A DNA stretch of 55,218 bases from an uncultured Coriobacteriaceae bacterium (lineage in GTDB: Bacteria; Actinomycetota; Coriobacteriia; Coriobacteriales; Atopobiaceae), in the NCBI GenBank assembly GCA_902778135.1, contig CACYWP010000022.1, positions 1 through 55,218 of the forward strand, read 5' to 3'. The translations under genes and the position numbers were made by a program. Numbering within the stretch: the first letter of the stretch is position 1; each line of letters begins with the position of its first letter. Below the pieces are notes generated by a model. It did not search any database, had not been told where the DNA came from, and was given only the letters and a program-made list of their open reading frames with translations. Positions 35,454 through 43,559 of the stretch are shown one piece after another.

Positions 35454-37127
35454 ATGACAGAGACGAATTGCCATCCAGCGGTCTTGGCGGGACTCATGGG
35501 CAGCGCCACATGGGGCGTTCCGAAATACGCGCTTGCGTTGTCCGTCGAAAACGTGACGGCCGCTGTCAGCAACTCGCTGGTCCTGCAGTTTGCCGTCGGA
35601 TGTGCCGCCGGCGCCGTCATCGCGGGCATCATCTCGGTCATCTCCGATCACATGGCATCACGTGAGGAGCGCTTTGCCGATGACGATGCTGATCTGCCAA
35701 ACATCGAGGCGGGACTGCCCGAGGACCGCTGGAGCTCTTCCTCGCTGAGCCTCTATCGTGCCCAGGCTGCCGAGGAGGATGACGACCCGACGGGAGACCT
35801 CAAGCGCTTCCGCACCGGACAGATAACGATCGACGTCCCCGTGCAGGAGGAGAAGCCAGCCCGCCGCCGCCAGGCCCGTCGCTCCGGCGCACGCCACTTT
35901 GCCACCGCCGCACAGTCGCGTACCGCAAAGGGCGCCTCGAAGCAGGTTGGCCGCCACTTCGCGACGGCGCGCAAGGATGCGCCGGCGGAACTGCGCGAGC
36001 TGGGGGAGAAGGCCCTCGCCACGCCCCAGGGAAAGCACTTTGCCCAGTCGGTCGCCACGCTCGAGACGGCACGTCGCTCCAGCGAGCGCAGGGCCGCGCA
36101 TGCCGCAGCGCACGCAGCCACCCACGCCGCGCCCGTCCAGGGCCAGCCGAAGGCTGCCGCCAACACCGCTTCCGAGCGTCCGATGGCCACCGCGCAGACG
36201 GCCGAGGACCGCGTCGCCCGTGCCCGCGAGCGCTTGGCCAACCTTCCCTACATCGAGTCGCGTTACGACCAGATCGCAAACCAGGCGGCTGCCCTTGCCG
36301 CCCAGGTGCCCACCGTCACCGAGGTCCTGGCACCCCACCCGGTCATCGAGACGTCCTTCACCGAGCATCCCGCGACGACGACCGGCCGTCTGCGCCTGCG
36401 CGACCGCATGGCCGCCCGCGCGAAGGGTGTGCGCCAGGTCCTGGCGGAGCGCATCGGCTCCGACGCCTTCGAGGGCGTTCCCATGATCACCCGCGCCGAC
36501 GGATCGTCGGTCGACGTGACGCCCAGCTGGTTCGACCAGACGCTGGCACCGGCCCTGGCCTCCATCACCGGCATCACCGGCCGGCTGGAGGACACCGCCC
36601 CGCAGGATTTCTCCGATGCGGGGACGCGTGTCCCCACGCCTGCGGTCGCCGCCGACGGAGATGCGCGGTCGTCCTACATCGCCCGCCATGTCGCCGAGGT
36701 CAACGTCGGGATGTTCCCCGAGCGTCGTTCGGGTGACGAGCTCGAGCACGAGGACGTCTTCGAGGAGGCGCTGGCGGCGATGGGGGAGACCCTCGGACAG
36801 CAGCAGGCACCGGTGTTCCAGGATGTGGTCGGCGGCCCCTCGACCATCGACGACCCCGATGGGATGGAGGGCCCGACCGGGTTCATCCCGTTCCGCGTGC
36901 CGGCGGCTCACCCCGAGGTCGTGGATACCGAGAGCTACATCGACTACCTGCTGCGTGACGAGCTCTCCCAGAATGACTCCTCCGCCATCCGTCGCTCCTC
37001 GCACACCTACCTGCGCGTCATCGAGGGCGGCACCAACCCCATGCACATCCGTCGTCGCGCTGGCGAGACCGGGTCGCTGGGCACGGGACGCCACTTCTCG
37101 TCCTCGCGCTATGCGGCGGAGGCCTAG
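35454..37127 (+). CDS. Lineage-specific membrane-anchored protein with repeated [GA][RK]HF[AS] motifs
   Basis: A 557-residue protein I cannot assign to a family. A single membrane helix (about residues 40-64, LVLQFAVGCAAGAVIAGIIS) is followed by a long, mainly cytoplasmic-looking, low-complexity Ala/Arg/Glu-rich region. The short motif recurs four times: ARHFATA (~146), GRHFATA (~166), GKHFAQS (~193) and GRHFSSS near the C-terminus (~545). The same GKHFA is at the N-terminus of MurJ in this window. The start at 35454 is supported by GTGGGAGG eight bases upstream. An envelope or division scaffold is one possibility, not evidence. Confidence 0.7.
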   Translation: MTETNCHPAVLAGLMGSATWGVPKYALALSVENVTAAVSNSLVLQFAVGCAAGAVIAGIISVISDHMASREERFADDDADLPNIEAGLPEDRWSSSSLSLYRAQAAEEDDDPTGDLKRFRTGQITIDVPVQEEKPARRRQARRSGARHFATAAQSRTAKGASKQVGRHFATARKDAPAELRELGEKALATPQGKHFAQSVATLETARRSSERRAAHAAAHAATHAAPVQGQPKAAANTASERPMATAQTAEDRVARARERLANLPYIESRYDQIANQAAALAAQVPTVTEVLAPHPVIETSFTEHPATTTGRLRLRDRMAARAKGVRQVLAERIGSDAFEGVPMITRADGSSVDVTPSWFDQTLAPALASITGITGRLEDTAPQDFSDAGTRVPTPAVAADGDARSSYIARHVAEVNVGMFPERRSGDELEHEDVFEEALAAMGETLGQQQAPVFQDVVGGPSTIDDPDGMEGPTGFIPFRVPAAHPEVVDTESYIDYLLRDELSQNDSSAIRRSSHTYLRVIEGGTNPMHIRRRAGETGSLGTGRHFSSSRYAAEA

Positions 37128-37175
37128 CGGGCACGGCGGCAAGGCAGCATCGATAGAACCTGACTGGTCTCGTAC

Positions 37176-37209
37176 GGGTGGCCTCACGGCTTGTGGCGTG
37201 GGGCCACCC
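37176..37209 (+). terminator. Strong hairpin after the membrane protein gene
   Basis: GGGTGGCCTCAC (37176-37187) pairs with GTGGGGCCACCC (37198-37209) with one T-G wobble around a 10-base loop. No T-run follows, so termination may need Rho. Confidence 0.55.
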
Positions 37210-37347
37210 GCATCTGCCCTGGTTCGGTGCCGTCGTGCGCGCAGATGCCGTCATCGTGCCTCCGTGACGGCGACCCGTTCCCACTCCTTGCCGTGGGTGC
37301 CTGGGCAGCTCGATGTTACGAGGTAGGAAACCATCCTCTATCAGGGT

Positions 37348-37375
37348 TTGAATTGGCCACGCGAGTGGTTACAGT
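37348..37375 (+). promoter_or_regulatory. Promoter of the liv operon
   Basis: TTGAAT (37348-37353) and TACAGT (37370-37375) with a 16-base spacer, about 47 bases before the livJ start. Confidence 0.55.
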
Positions 37376-37421
37376 GTCTCTCAGCTTTCATGGCACCAGT
37401 TTGGGAGAGAAAGGGATTGCT

Positions 37422-38639
37422 ATGAACACCAATATGTCTCGCCGTAACTTCCTCATGGCCTCTGGCAGCGTTGCCGCCAGCGCCATCCTTGCCGGCTGCG
37501 GTGGCAGCGGTGGCTCCGATAGCTCTGTCGCCTCTGACACCTTCAAGATCGGCGGCATCGGCCCCGTCACGGGCGGCGCGGCCCTCTACGGCATCGCCAC
37601 CAAGTTCGGTGCCCAGGTGGCCGTCGACGAGGTCAACGCTGCCGGCAACATCAAGATGGAGCTCAACTGGCAGGACGACGAGCACGATCCCGAGAAGTCC
37701 GTCAACGCGTACAACAACCTGAAGGATTGGGGCCTGCAGATTCTGGTCGGCACCACCACGACCAACCCCTGCGTCGCCGTCTCCTCCCTCACCAACGCCG
37801 ACCGCATCTTCCAGCTGACCCCGTCCGCCTCCTCCGTCAACGTCCTCGGCGGAGAGGAGATCGGCGCTGACAACCCGCGCAAGGACAACGTCTTCCAGAT
37901 GTGCTTCACCGACCCCAACCAGGGCACCAAGTCGGCCCAGTACATCGACGAGCAGAAGCTCGGCACCAAGATCGCCATCATCTACAACAACGCCGACGCC
38001 TACTCCACCGGCATCTTCCAGAAGTTCCAGGAGGAGGCTGACGCCCGCAAGCTCGAGGTCGTCTCCACCACGACCTTCACCGACGACAACGCCACCGACT
38101 TCTCGGCCCAGCTCAACAAGGCCAAGGACGCCGGCGCCGACCTCATCTTCCTGCCCATCTACTACCAGCCGGCCTCCATCATCCTCAAGCAGGCCTCTGA
38201 CATGGGCTATGCCCCCAAGTTCTTCGGCGTTGACGGCATGGACGGCATCCTGGGCCTCGAGGGTTTCGACACCTCGCTGGCAGAGGGCGTCATGCTGCTG
38301 ACCCCGTTCGTCGCGACCGACACCGACGAGGCCACCCAGGCCTTCGTCGCCGCCTACAAGGAGGCCGCGAAGACCGAGGAGGACCCGATTCAGTTTGCTG
38401 CCGACGCCTATGACTGCGTCAAGGCCATCGCCCAGGCGATCGACGCCGCCGGCATCACTCCCGACATGGCCACGGCGGACATGTGCGACAAGCTCATCGC
38501 CACCTTCACCGGCGACTTCGAGTTCTCCGGCCTGACCTGCCCCGCGGGCGAGGTCATGACCTGGTCCGAGACCGGCGAGGTCACCAAGGACCCGAAGGGC
38601 ATGGTCATCGAGGGTGGCGTATACCAGCCGATCGCGTAG
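37422..38639 (+). CDS. livJ: Branched-chain amino-acid ABC transporter substrate-binding lipoprotein
   Basis: A 405-residue periplasmic-binding-type receptor (Peripla_BP_6) delivering Leu/Ile/Val or related amino acids to LivHMGF. The N-terminus carries SRRNFLMASG, a twin-arginine export motif, and a lipobox LAGC (Cys ~28), so it is probably a Tat-exported lipoprotein anchored outside the membrane. The body keeps the LivJ pattern IGPVTGGAALYG and later FLPIYYQPA. GAGAAAGGGA precedes the ATG. A terminator-like hairpin follows, which would give more receptor than permease. Confidence 0.93.
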   Translation: MNTNMSRRNFLMASGSVAASAILAGCGGSGGSDSSVASDTFKIGGIGPVTGGAALYGIATKFGAQVAVDEVNAAGNIKMELNWQDDEHDPEKSVNAYNNLKDWGLQILVGTTTTNPCVAVSSLTNADRIFQLTPSASSVNVLGGEEIGADNPRKDNVFQMCFTDPNQGTKSAQYIDEQKLGTKIAIIYNNADAYSTGIFQKFQEEADARKLEVVSTTTFTDDNATDFSAQLNKAKDAGADLIFLPIYYQPASIILKQASDMGYAPKFFGVDGMDGILGLEGFDTSLAEGVMLLTPFVATDTDEATQAFVAAYKEAAKTEEDPIQFAADAYDCVKAIAQAIDAAGITPDMATADMCDKLIATFTGDFEFSGLTCPAGEVMTWSETGEVTKDPKGMVIEGGVYQPIA

Positions 38640-38671
38640 CGCTGGCCGTCCCCAACTCAGATGCGTGTTGC

Positions 38672-38704
38672 GGAGGCCACCGGGCAGGTGGCCTCCGTTA
38701 TACT
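38672..38704 (+). terminator. Hairpin between livJ and livH, overlapped by a -10-like box
   Basis: GGAGGCCACC (38672-38681), loop GGGCA, GGTGGCCTCC (38687-38696), then GTTATACT. The tail lacks a T-run but contains TATACT (38699-38704), a good -10, so this may be both a partial terminator and a secondary start. Confidence 0.6.
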
Positions 38705-38753
38705 GAGTGACTGCCCGTTTCCTTGTCCTGTCCCTCTCTGAGAGGAGGTTGGC

Positions 38754-39635
38754 GTGAGCTTCCTCATCGCTCTGATCAACGGCATAAGCCTGGGAAGCGT
38801 CTATGCCATCATCGCCTTGGGCTACACCATGGTGTATGGCATCGCGAAGATGCTGAACTTTGCCCATGGCGACGTCATCATGGTCGGTGGCTACCTCTGC
38901 TTCATTGCCATGAACTCGTTGGGCCTGCCGCCTCTGGTGGCCATCCTTCTGTCGGTCGTCGGGTGCACGTGCCTGGGCATCGTCGTCGAGCGTGCCGCCT
39001 ACAAGCCCCTGCGCCAGGCGCCGTCGCTGGCCGTGCTGATCACCGCGATCGGCGTGAGCTACTTCCTGCAGAACTCAGCCCTGCTCATCTGGGGCGCCGA
39101 CCCGAAGGCGTTCCCCTCGGTGGCCAACTTCCCCTCGCTCAAGCTGCTCAACGGCCAGCTCACCATCAACTCCGTCACCATCGTGACGGTGCTGACGGCG
39201 ACCGTGGTCATGGTGGGACTCACGCTCTTCACGCAGCGCACCAAGATGGGCAAGGCCATGCGCGCCTGCTCCGAGGACAAGGGTGCGGCCCAGCTTATGG
39301 GCATCAACGTCGACACCACCATCTCGATGGTCTTCGCCATCGGCTCGGGCCTGGCCGCCATCGCCGGCGTGCTCCTTTGCTCCGCCTATCCCACGCTGAT
39401 GCCCACGACGGGATCCATGCCCGGCATCAAGGCCTTCACCGCGGCGGTCTTTGGTGGCATCGGCTCCATCCCCGGCGCCGCGCTCGGTGGCATCCTGCTG
39501 GGCGTCATCGAGATCATGTCCAAGACCTACATCTCCACCCAGCTCTCCGATGCCATCGTCTTCGGCGTGCTCATCGTGGTGCTGCTCATCCGTCCTGCCG
39601 GCCTGCTCGGCAAAGAGATTCGCGAGAAGGTGTAG
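38754..39635 (+). CDS. livH: Branched-chain amino-acid ABC permease LivH
   Basis: A 293-residue inner-membrane permease with about eight hydrophobic segments. The N-terminal SLGSVYAIIALGYTMVYG and NFAHGD, and the C-terminal AAVFGGIGSIPGA, are characteristic of LivH. Starts at GTG with AGGAGG seven bases upstream. livM begins three bases after the stop. Confidence 0.95.
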   Translation: MSFLIALINGISLGSVYAIIALGYTMVYGIAKMLNFAHGDVIMVGGYLCFIAMNSLGLPPLVAILLSVVGCTCLGIVVERAAYKPLRQAPSLAVLITAIGVSYFLQNSALLIWGADPKAFPSVANFPSLKLLNGQLTINSVTIVTVLTATVVMVGLTLFTQRTKMGKAMRACSEDKGAAQLMGINVDTTISMVFAIGSGLAAIAGVLLCSAYPTLMPTTGSMPGIKAFTAAVFGGIGSIPGAALGGILLGVIEIMSKTYISTQLSDAIVFGVLIVVLLIRPAGLLGKEIREKV

Positions 39636-39638
39636 GCC

Positions 39639-40730
39639 ATGGACAAGATTCGCAACATGAGCAGGGAGAGTCGCTCCAACTTCATCACCTATGGCATGGT
39701 CATCATTGCGTATGCCATCATGCAGGCGCTTGCGTCCATGCATGCCATCTCGAGCTCGATGACGGGCCTCTTGGTGCCCATCACGGCGTACATCTGCATG
39801 GCAATCTCGCTCAACCTGGTCGTCGGCGTGTCCGGCGAGCTCTCGCTTGGCCATGCGGGCTTCATGAGCGTCGGCGCCTTCACGGGCGTCGTGGCCGCCT
39901 CCGCCTTGGCTGGCGCGATCGAGTCCACGATGCTGCGCCTGCTGCTCTCCATCGTCATCGCGGGCGTCGCAGCGGCAGTCGCCGGCATCCTCATCGGCAT
40001 CCCCGTCATGCGCCTCCGCGGAGACTATCTGGCCATCGTGACGCTGGCCTTTGGCGAGATCATCAAGAACCTGCTCAACAACCTCTACGTGGGCCTGGAC
40101 GCGCGCGGCCTGCACTTCTCCATGACCGACACGGCCTCGCTGGGCATGGACGGTGGCAAGGTGCTCGTCAACGGCCCGCAGGGTGCCGTGGGCTTCCCGA
40201 TGATCTCCACCTTCACCGCCGGCTTCCTGCTGGTCATGTTCACCCTCATCGTGGTGCAGAACCTGATCAACAGCCGATCCGGCCGCGCCATCAAGGCCGT
40301 GCGCGACAACCGCATCGCCGCCGAGTCGGTGGGCATCGACACCACCAAGTACCGCCTGATGGCCTTTGTGGTCTCGGCCGCTCTCGCGGGCATGGCCGGC
40401 GCGCTCTATGCGCAGAACTACACGGCAATCGTCCCCAAGAAGTTCGACTTCAACACCTCGATCCTGATTCTGGTCTTCGTCGTCCTCGGCGGCATGGGCA
40501 ACATCCGTGGTGGCATCATCTCCGCGGCCCTGCTGACCATCCTGCCCGAGAAGCTGCGCTTCATCGGCGACTACCGCATGCTGATGTACGCCATCGTGCT
40601 CATCCTCGTCATGCTCTTCTCCAACAACGCGCAGGTGCGCATGCAGATCGAGGCTCTTCGCCATCGCATCTCGCATAGGGTTGACGACCAGCTCGATGCG
40701 CAGGCCGCGAAAGGGGGTGACGCGCGATGA
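39639..40730 (+). CDS. livM: Branched-chain amino-acid ABC permease LivM
   Basis: A 363-residue permease pairing with LivH. The pattern ISLNLVVGVSGELSLGHAGFM, the loop RLRGDYLAIVTLAFGEI, the SGRAIKAVRDNRIAAESVGID cytoplasmic loop and VLGGMGNIRGG are all LivM hallmarks. The tail of ~30 charged residues after the last helix is cytoplasmic. The stop overlaps the livG ATG by four bases. Confidence 0.95.
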   Translation: MDKIRNMSRESRSNFITYGMVIIAYAIMQALASMHAISSSMTGLLVPITAYICMAISLNLVVGVSGELSLGHAGFMSVGAFTGVVAASALAGAIESTMLRLLLSIVIAGVAAAVAGILIGIPVMRLRGDYLAIVTLAFGEIIKNLLNNLYVGLDARGLHFSMTDTASLGMDGGKVLVNGPQGAVGFPMISTFTAGFLLVMFTLIVVQNLINSRSGRAIKAVRDNRIAAESVGIDTTKYRLMAFVVSAALAGMAGALYAQNYTAIVPKKFDFNTSILILVFVVLGGMGNIRGGIISAALLTILPEKLRFIGDYRMLMYAIVLILVMLFSNNAQVRMQIEALRHRISHRVDDQLDAQAAKGGDAR

Positions 40731-41689
40731 CCCGCGACGAAGGCACCTACAAGGCCCAGAGCGAGCACGCCGCAAAGACCGAGACGCGTCACGAGGGCAC
40801 CTACAGGGCCCAGGCCGAGCGCGCTGCCGGCAAGGGGGCGCCTGAGCACAGGCACAACCGTCAGCGCACCAAGATGGTCGCGCCACCCAACGACTACCTC
40901 GTGCCCGAGCGTGACGCCCTGCTCACCCCGGTGCTCGAGTGCCGACACCTGGGCATCGACTTCGGTGGCCTCAAGGCCGTCGAGGATCTCAACCTCATGG
41001 TGGGAAAGACCGAGATCGCAGGCCTGATCGGCCCCAACGGTGCCGGCAAGACCACCGTCTTCAACCTGCTGACCAAGGTCTACCAGCCCACGCGTGGCAC
41101 CATCCTGCTCGATGGGCAGGACACGGCCGGTATGGACACCGCCCGCGTCAGCCGCGAGGGCATCGCCCGCACTTTCCAGAACATCCGCCTGTTCGACAGC
41201 CTCACCGTCGAGGACAACGTCAAGATCGGCCTGCACAACCAGGTCGAGTGCGGCATGTGGAGCGGCATCTTCCGCGCACCGCGCTACTGGCTCTCCGAGC
41301 AGGAGTTCCACAGGCGCGCGCTCGAGCTGCTCGATGTGTTCAACATGGCCGACAATGCCGACGACATCGCGGGCTCGCTGCCCTATGGCGCGCAACGTCG
41401 CCTCGAGATCGTCCGAGCCTTGGCCACCAACCCCAAGCTGCTCCTGCTCGACGAGCCCGCCGCGGGCATGAACCCGGTGGAGACCGAGGAGCTCATGGAC
41501 AACATCGTCAAGATCCGTGACGACTTCCAGATTGCCGTCCTGCTCATCGAGCACGACATGGACCTGGTCATGGGCATCTGCGAGGGCATCGTGGTGCTCA
41601 ACTTCGGCAAGGTCATCGCCAAGGGCACGCCCGAGGAGATCCAGGCCAACCCGCAGGTTGTCGAGGCCTACCTCGGCAAGCAGGAATAG
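40727..41689 (+). CDS. livG: Branched-chain amino-acid ABC ATPase LivG with duplicated N-terminal tail
   Basis: A 320-residue ATPase subunit. The ABC domain starts near residue 68 (LECRHLGIDFGG); Walker A GPNGAGKT, the LivG-type insert QNIRLFDSLTVEDNV, a SLPYGAQRRLEI signature and Walker B LLLLDEPAAGMNP are intact. Before it lies a hydrophilic extension of ~65 residues with a direct repeat, DEGTYKAQSEHAA (4-16) and HEGTYRAQAERAA (21-33). The start is firm: it overlaps the livM stop (ATGA) after an AAAGGGGG site, while the internal ATG at codon 50 has no ribosome binding site. Confidence 0.94.
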   Translation: MTRDEGTYKAQSEHAAKTETRHEGTYRAQAERAAGKGAPEHRHNRQRTKMVAPPNDYLVPERDALLTPVLECRHLGIDFGGLKAVEDLNLMVGKTEIAGLIGPNGAGKTTVFNLLTKVYQPTRGTILLDGQDTAGMDTARVSREGIARTFQNIRLFDSLTVEDNVKIGLHNQVECGMWSGIFRAPRYWLSEQEFHRRALELLDVFNMADNADDIAGSLPYGAQRRLEIVRALATNPKLLLLDEPAAGMNPVETEELMDNIVKIRDDFQIAVLLIEHDMDLVMGICEGIVVLNFGKVIAKGTPEEIQANPQVVEAYLGKQE

Positions 41690-41701
41690 GGGTGAGCTGA
41701 C

Positions 41702-42409
41702 ATGGCAATGCTTTCGGTCAAGGACCTCAACGTCTTCTACGGCTCGATCCATGCGGTCAAGGGCGTCTCCTTCGAGGTCGAGGAGGGCGAGATCGTCACC
41801 CTGATCGGTGCAAACGGTGCCGGCAAGTCCACCACGCTCAACACGGTGGCCGGCCTTCTGAAGCCCCGCACGGGCATCATCGAGTTCGAGGGGGAGAGCC
41901 TGGTGGGCGTCCCCGCGCACAAGATGGTCACCAAGGGCATCGCGCTGTGCCCCGAGGGCCGTCGCATCTTCCAGGACCTCACGGTGCACGAGAACCTCGA
42001 CATGGGCGCCTTCACGCGCACCGATGACGAGGCGGCCGAGATGCGCGAGGTGGTCTACGAACGCTTCCCACGTCTGAAGGAGCGTCGCACCCAGAGGGCG
42101 GGCACGCTCTCCGGTGGCGAGCAGCAGATGCTGGCCATGGGACGCGCCCTGATGAGCAAGCCCAAGGTCATGATGCTGGACGAACCCTCGATGGGCCTCG
42201 CCCCGATTCTGGTGCAGGAGATCTTCGACATCATCAAGGTCTTCAACGAGATGGGGACGACGGTGCTGCTGGTCGAGCAGAACGCGAGCATGGCGCTGTC
42301 GGTCGCGGACAGGGGCTATGTCCTGGAGACCGGTCGCGTCGTCAAGACCGGCACCGGCGCCCAGCTGTTGACCGACGATGACGTGAGGCGTGCCTACCTC
42401 GGCGGCTAG
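41702..42409 (+). CDS. livF: Branched-chain amino-acid ABC ATPase LivF
   Basis: A 235-residue ATPase forming the heterodimer with LivG. Walker A GANGAGKST, the LivF-type EGRRIFQDLTVHENL, signature LSGGEQQMLAMGRALM and Walker B VMMLDEPSMGLAP are all present. It starts 12 bases after livG and is followed 35 bases later by two small genes that may share the transcript. Confidence 0.96.
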   Translation: MAMLSVKDLNVFYGSIHAVKGVSFEVEEGEIVTLIGANGAGKSTTLNTVAGLLKPRTGIIEFEGESLVGVPAHKMVTKGIALCPEGRRIFQDLTVHENLDMGAFTRTDDEAAEMREVVYERFPRLKERRTQRAGTLSGGEQQMLAMGRALMSKPKVMMLDEPSMGLAPILVQEIFDIIKVFNEMGTTVLLVEQNASMALSVADRGYVLETGRVVKTGTGAQLLTDDDVRRAYLGG

Positions 42410-42444
42410 AGCCGAAGGGCCTTAAACGACGAATGGGGGACACC

Positions 42445-42693
42445 ATGCCCAGGAGCAAGCTTATCAAGGACACGACGCGCGAGGAGCGCATCCGCATCGT
42501 GCAGAGCGCGTTGGCTTGGGGTGACGACTGCGACAGCGTCTCGGGACTCTCGCGCGGTGTTGACGAGATGTACCAGCCTTACATCGATGGCGAGCTGGAG
42601 CTGGCCGAGTGCAACATGCGTGGCTCGGCGAGCGTCTACGTCAAGAGCGACCGCGACCGCCCCTCCACGGGCACGTCGTGCATGATGGGGTAG
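42445..42693 (+). CDS. Small conserved hypothetical protein
   Basis: An 82-residue soluble protein beginning MPRSKLIKDTTREERIRIV. It has a charged N-terminal helix and a MYQPYIDGELELAECNM stretch. I have only a loose memory of similar small proteins in gut Firmicutes and Actinobacteria and no known function. The ATG at 42445, after a GGGGGA site, is preferred to one four codons earlier. It directly follows livF and may be co-transcribed. Confidence 0.65.
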   Translation: MPRSKLIKDTTREERIRIVQSALAWGDDCDSVSGLSRGVDEMYQPYIDGELELAECNMRGSASVYVKSDRDRPSTGTSCMMG

Positions 42694-42701
42694 TGGGGGC
42701 C

Positions 42702-42956
42702 ATGGACAGCAGTGACGAGGAGCTGGCACGCCAGTTGCGTGATGCGCTGATGGGAGGACCCAGGCGCACCTCGTTCGGAGACGAGGCCGACGAGCCTCCC
42801 GTGGAGGACAATCCCCTGGAAACCGACTTCTTCCGTGCCATGAACGCCTTTCGTGCCGCACGCAGCAGCGGTGACCCAGAGGCGATGGCACGGGCCGAGG
42901 AGCATCTGCGCCAGGTCGTGCGCAGCGAGCTGACGGGGGAGGACTGCGACCGGTAG
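42702..42956 (+). CDS. Small acidic hypothetical protein
   Basis: An 84-residue acidic, helical protein (MDSSDEELARQLRDALMGG start; FFRAMNAFRAARSSGDPEAMARAEEHL core). No family recognised. A GTGGGGG site precedes the ATG, which lies eight bases after the previous small gene, so the two are likely translated together. Confidence 0.6.
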   Translation: MDSSDEELARQLRDALMGGPRRTSFGDEADEPPVEDNPLETDFFRAMNAFRAARSSGDPEAMARAEEHLRQVVRSELTGEDCDR

Positions 42957-43014
42957 GTCGTCACGCCTTGTCGTGGCTTCGCCGAGGAGATTTCCCGAAC
43001 TCGAATCGCGGACC

Positions 43015-43045
43015 AAAAAGGCGGGCGACCTTTCGATCGCCCGCC
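43015..43045 (-). terminator. Minus-strand Rho-independent terminator
   Basis: GGCGGGCGA (43020-43028) pairs with TCGCCCGCC (43037-43045). On the minus strand the stem is followed by TTTTT (43019-43015); on the plus strand no T-run follows. It therefore ends a leftward transcript coming from the 43.1-43.4 kb gap, not the plus-strand small genes. Confidence 0.7.
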
Positions 43046-43410
43046 CCGAGTCTCTATCAATGTCGCCCTTGCGACAACACATCAGCCCTTTGGACTCATC
43101 TCCCTGAGGTCAGCCGCCTTCGCGGGAAGAACAGCTCATGGGCCTTTCAGCTTCTGGCACGCCCGCCCGGGCACCCACTACTATGCCCGCCTACGTGATG
43201 TGAATCCTGCGCGGCGACACCGGACCTGCCGTCTGTCGATCTCTGTCTGACTGTGCGATGCCTGTATCGCGTACGTGGCCCGTTAATTGGTGGCCTTAGG
43301 CGAAGACGGGGCGCGCAATGTCAGCCGCGGGATCCCTGTGATTCTCTTCGCTGTACATCGGCATCACCCCCTTGATCGTCCACCTTCGGGTGGCTCTCTT
43401 TGATGGTTTC
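43046..43410 (-). ncRNA. Candidate minus-strand transcript of unknown function
   Basis: This 365-base stretch has no convincing protein gene but is framed by a minus-strand promoter (43411-43438) and a minus-strand terminator (43015-43045). Near the 3' end it can fold a helix TGTCGC/GCGACA inside GAGTC/GACTC. No tmRNA, RNase P, SRP or riboswitch consensus was recognised. It may be a regulatory RNA, a small-peptide mRNA, or both. Confidence 0.4.
43296..43364 (-). CDS. Possible 22-residue peptide
   Basis: A very short frame on the minus strand (MPMYSEENHRDPAADIARPV then FA) lies inside the candidate transcript. AAGGGGG sits upstream, best spaced for the second ATG (43358), which would give 20 residues. 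No similarity is claimed; it could be chance. Confidence 0.3.
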   Translation of the reverse strand: MPMYSEENHRDPAADIARPVFA

Positions 43411-43438
43411 ATAATAACCGACTGAGGTGAAATGTACA
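43411..43438 (-). promoter_or_regulatory. Minus-strand promoter of the candidate transcript
   Basis: On the minus strand TGTACA (43438-43433) and TATTAT (43416-43411) are 16 bases apart, matching 4 of 6 and 5 of 6 consensus positions. Predicted start near 43404. Confidence 0.45.
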
Positions 43439-43507
43439 GAGATTCGTAGTCATTTAGGCAAAAAAGCCGCTGACGGCACATGTGCTGCCGCTGACAGGCA
43501 TATGAAG

Positions 43508-43537
43508 GGCGCCTGCGGCCCTGAGACCGCAGGCGCC
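43508..43537 (-). terminator. Hairpin downstream of ald
   Basis: GGCGCCTGCGG (43508-43518) and CCGCAGGCGCC (43527-43537) form a perfect 11-bp stem with an 8-base loop, 22 bases past the ald stop. The minus-strand continuation is CTTCAT, so the T-run is poor. Confidence 0.6.
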
Positions 43538-43559
43538 TTACTCGAGCATGCAGGGGAGC

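Noticed and set aside
43046..43410. tmRNA or RNase P RNA
   Set aside because: No tRNA-like ends with TTCGA loop and CCA, no resume-tag ending in ALAA, and no GAGGAAAGTCC or ACAGAAA consensus of RNase P.
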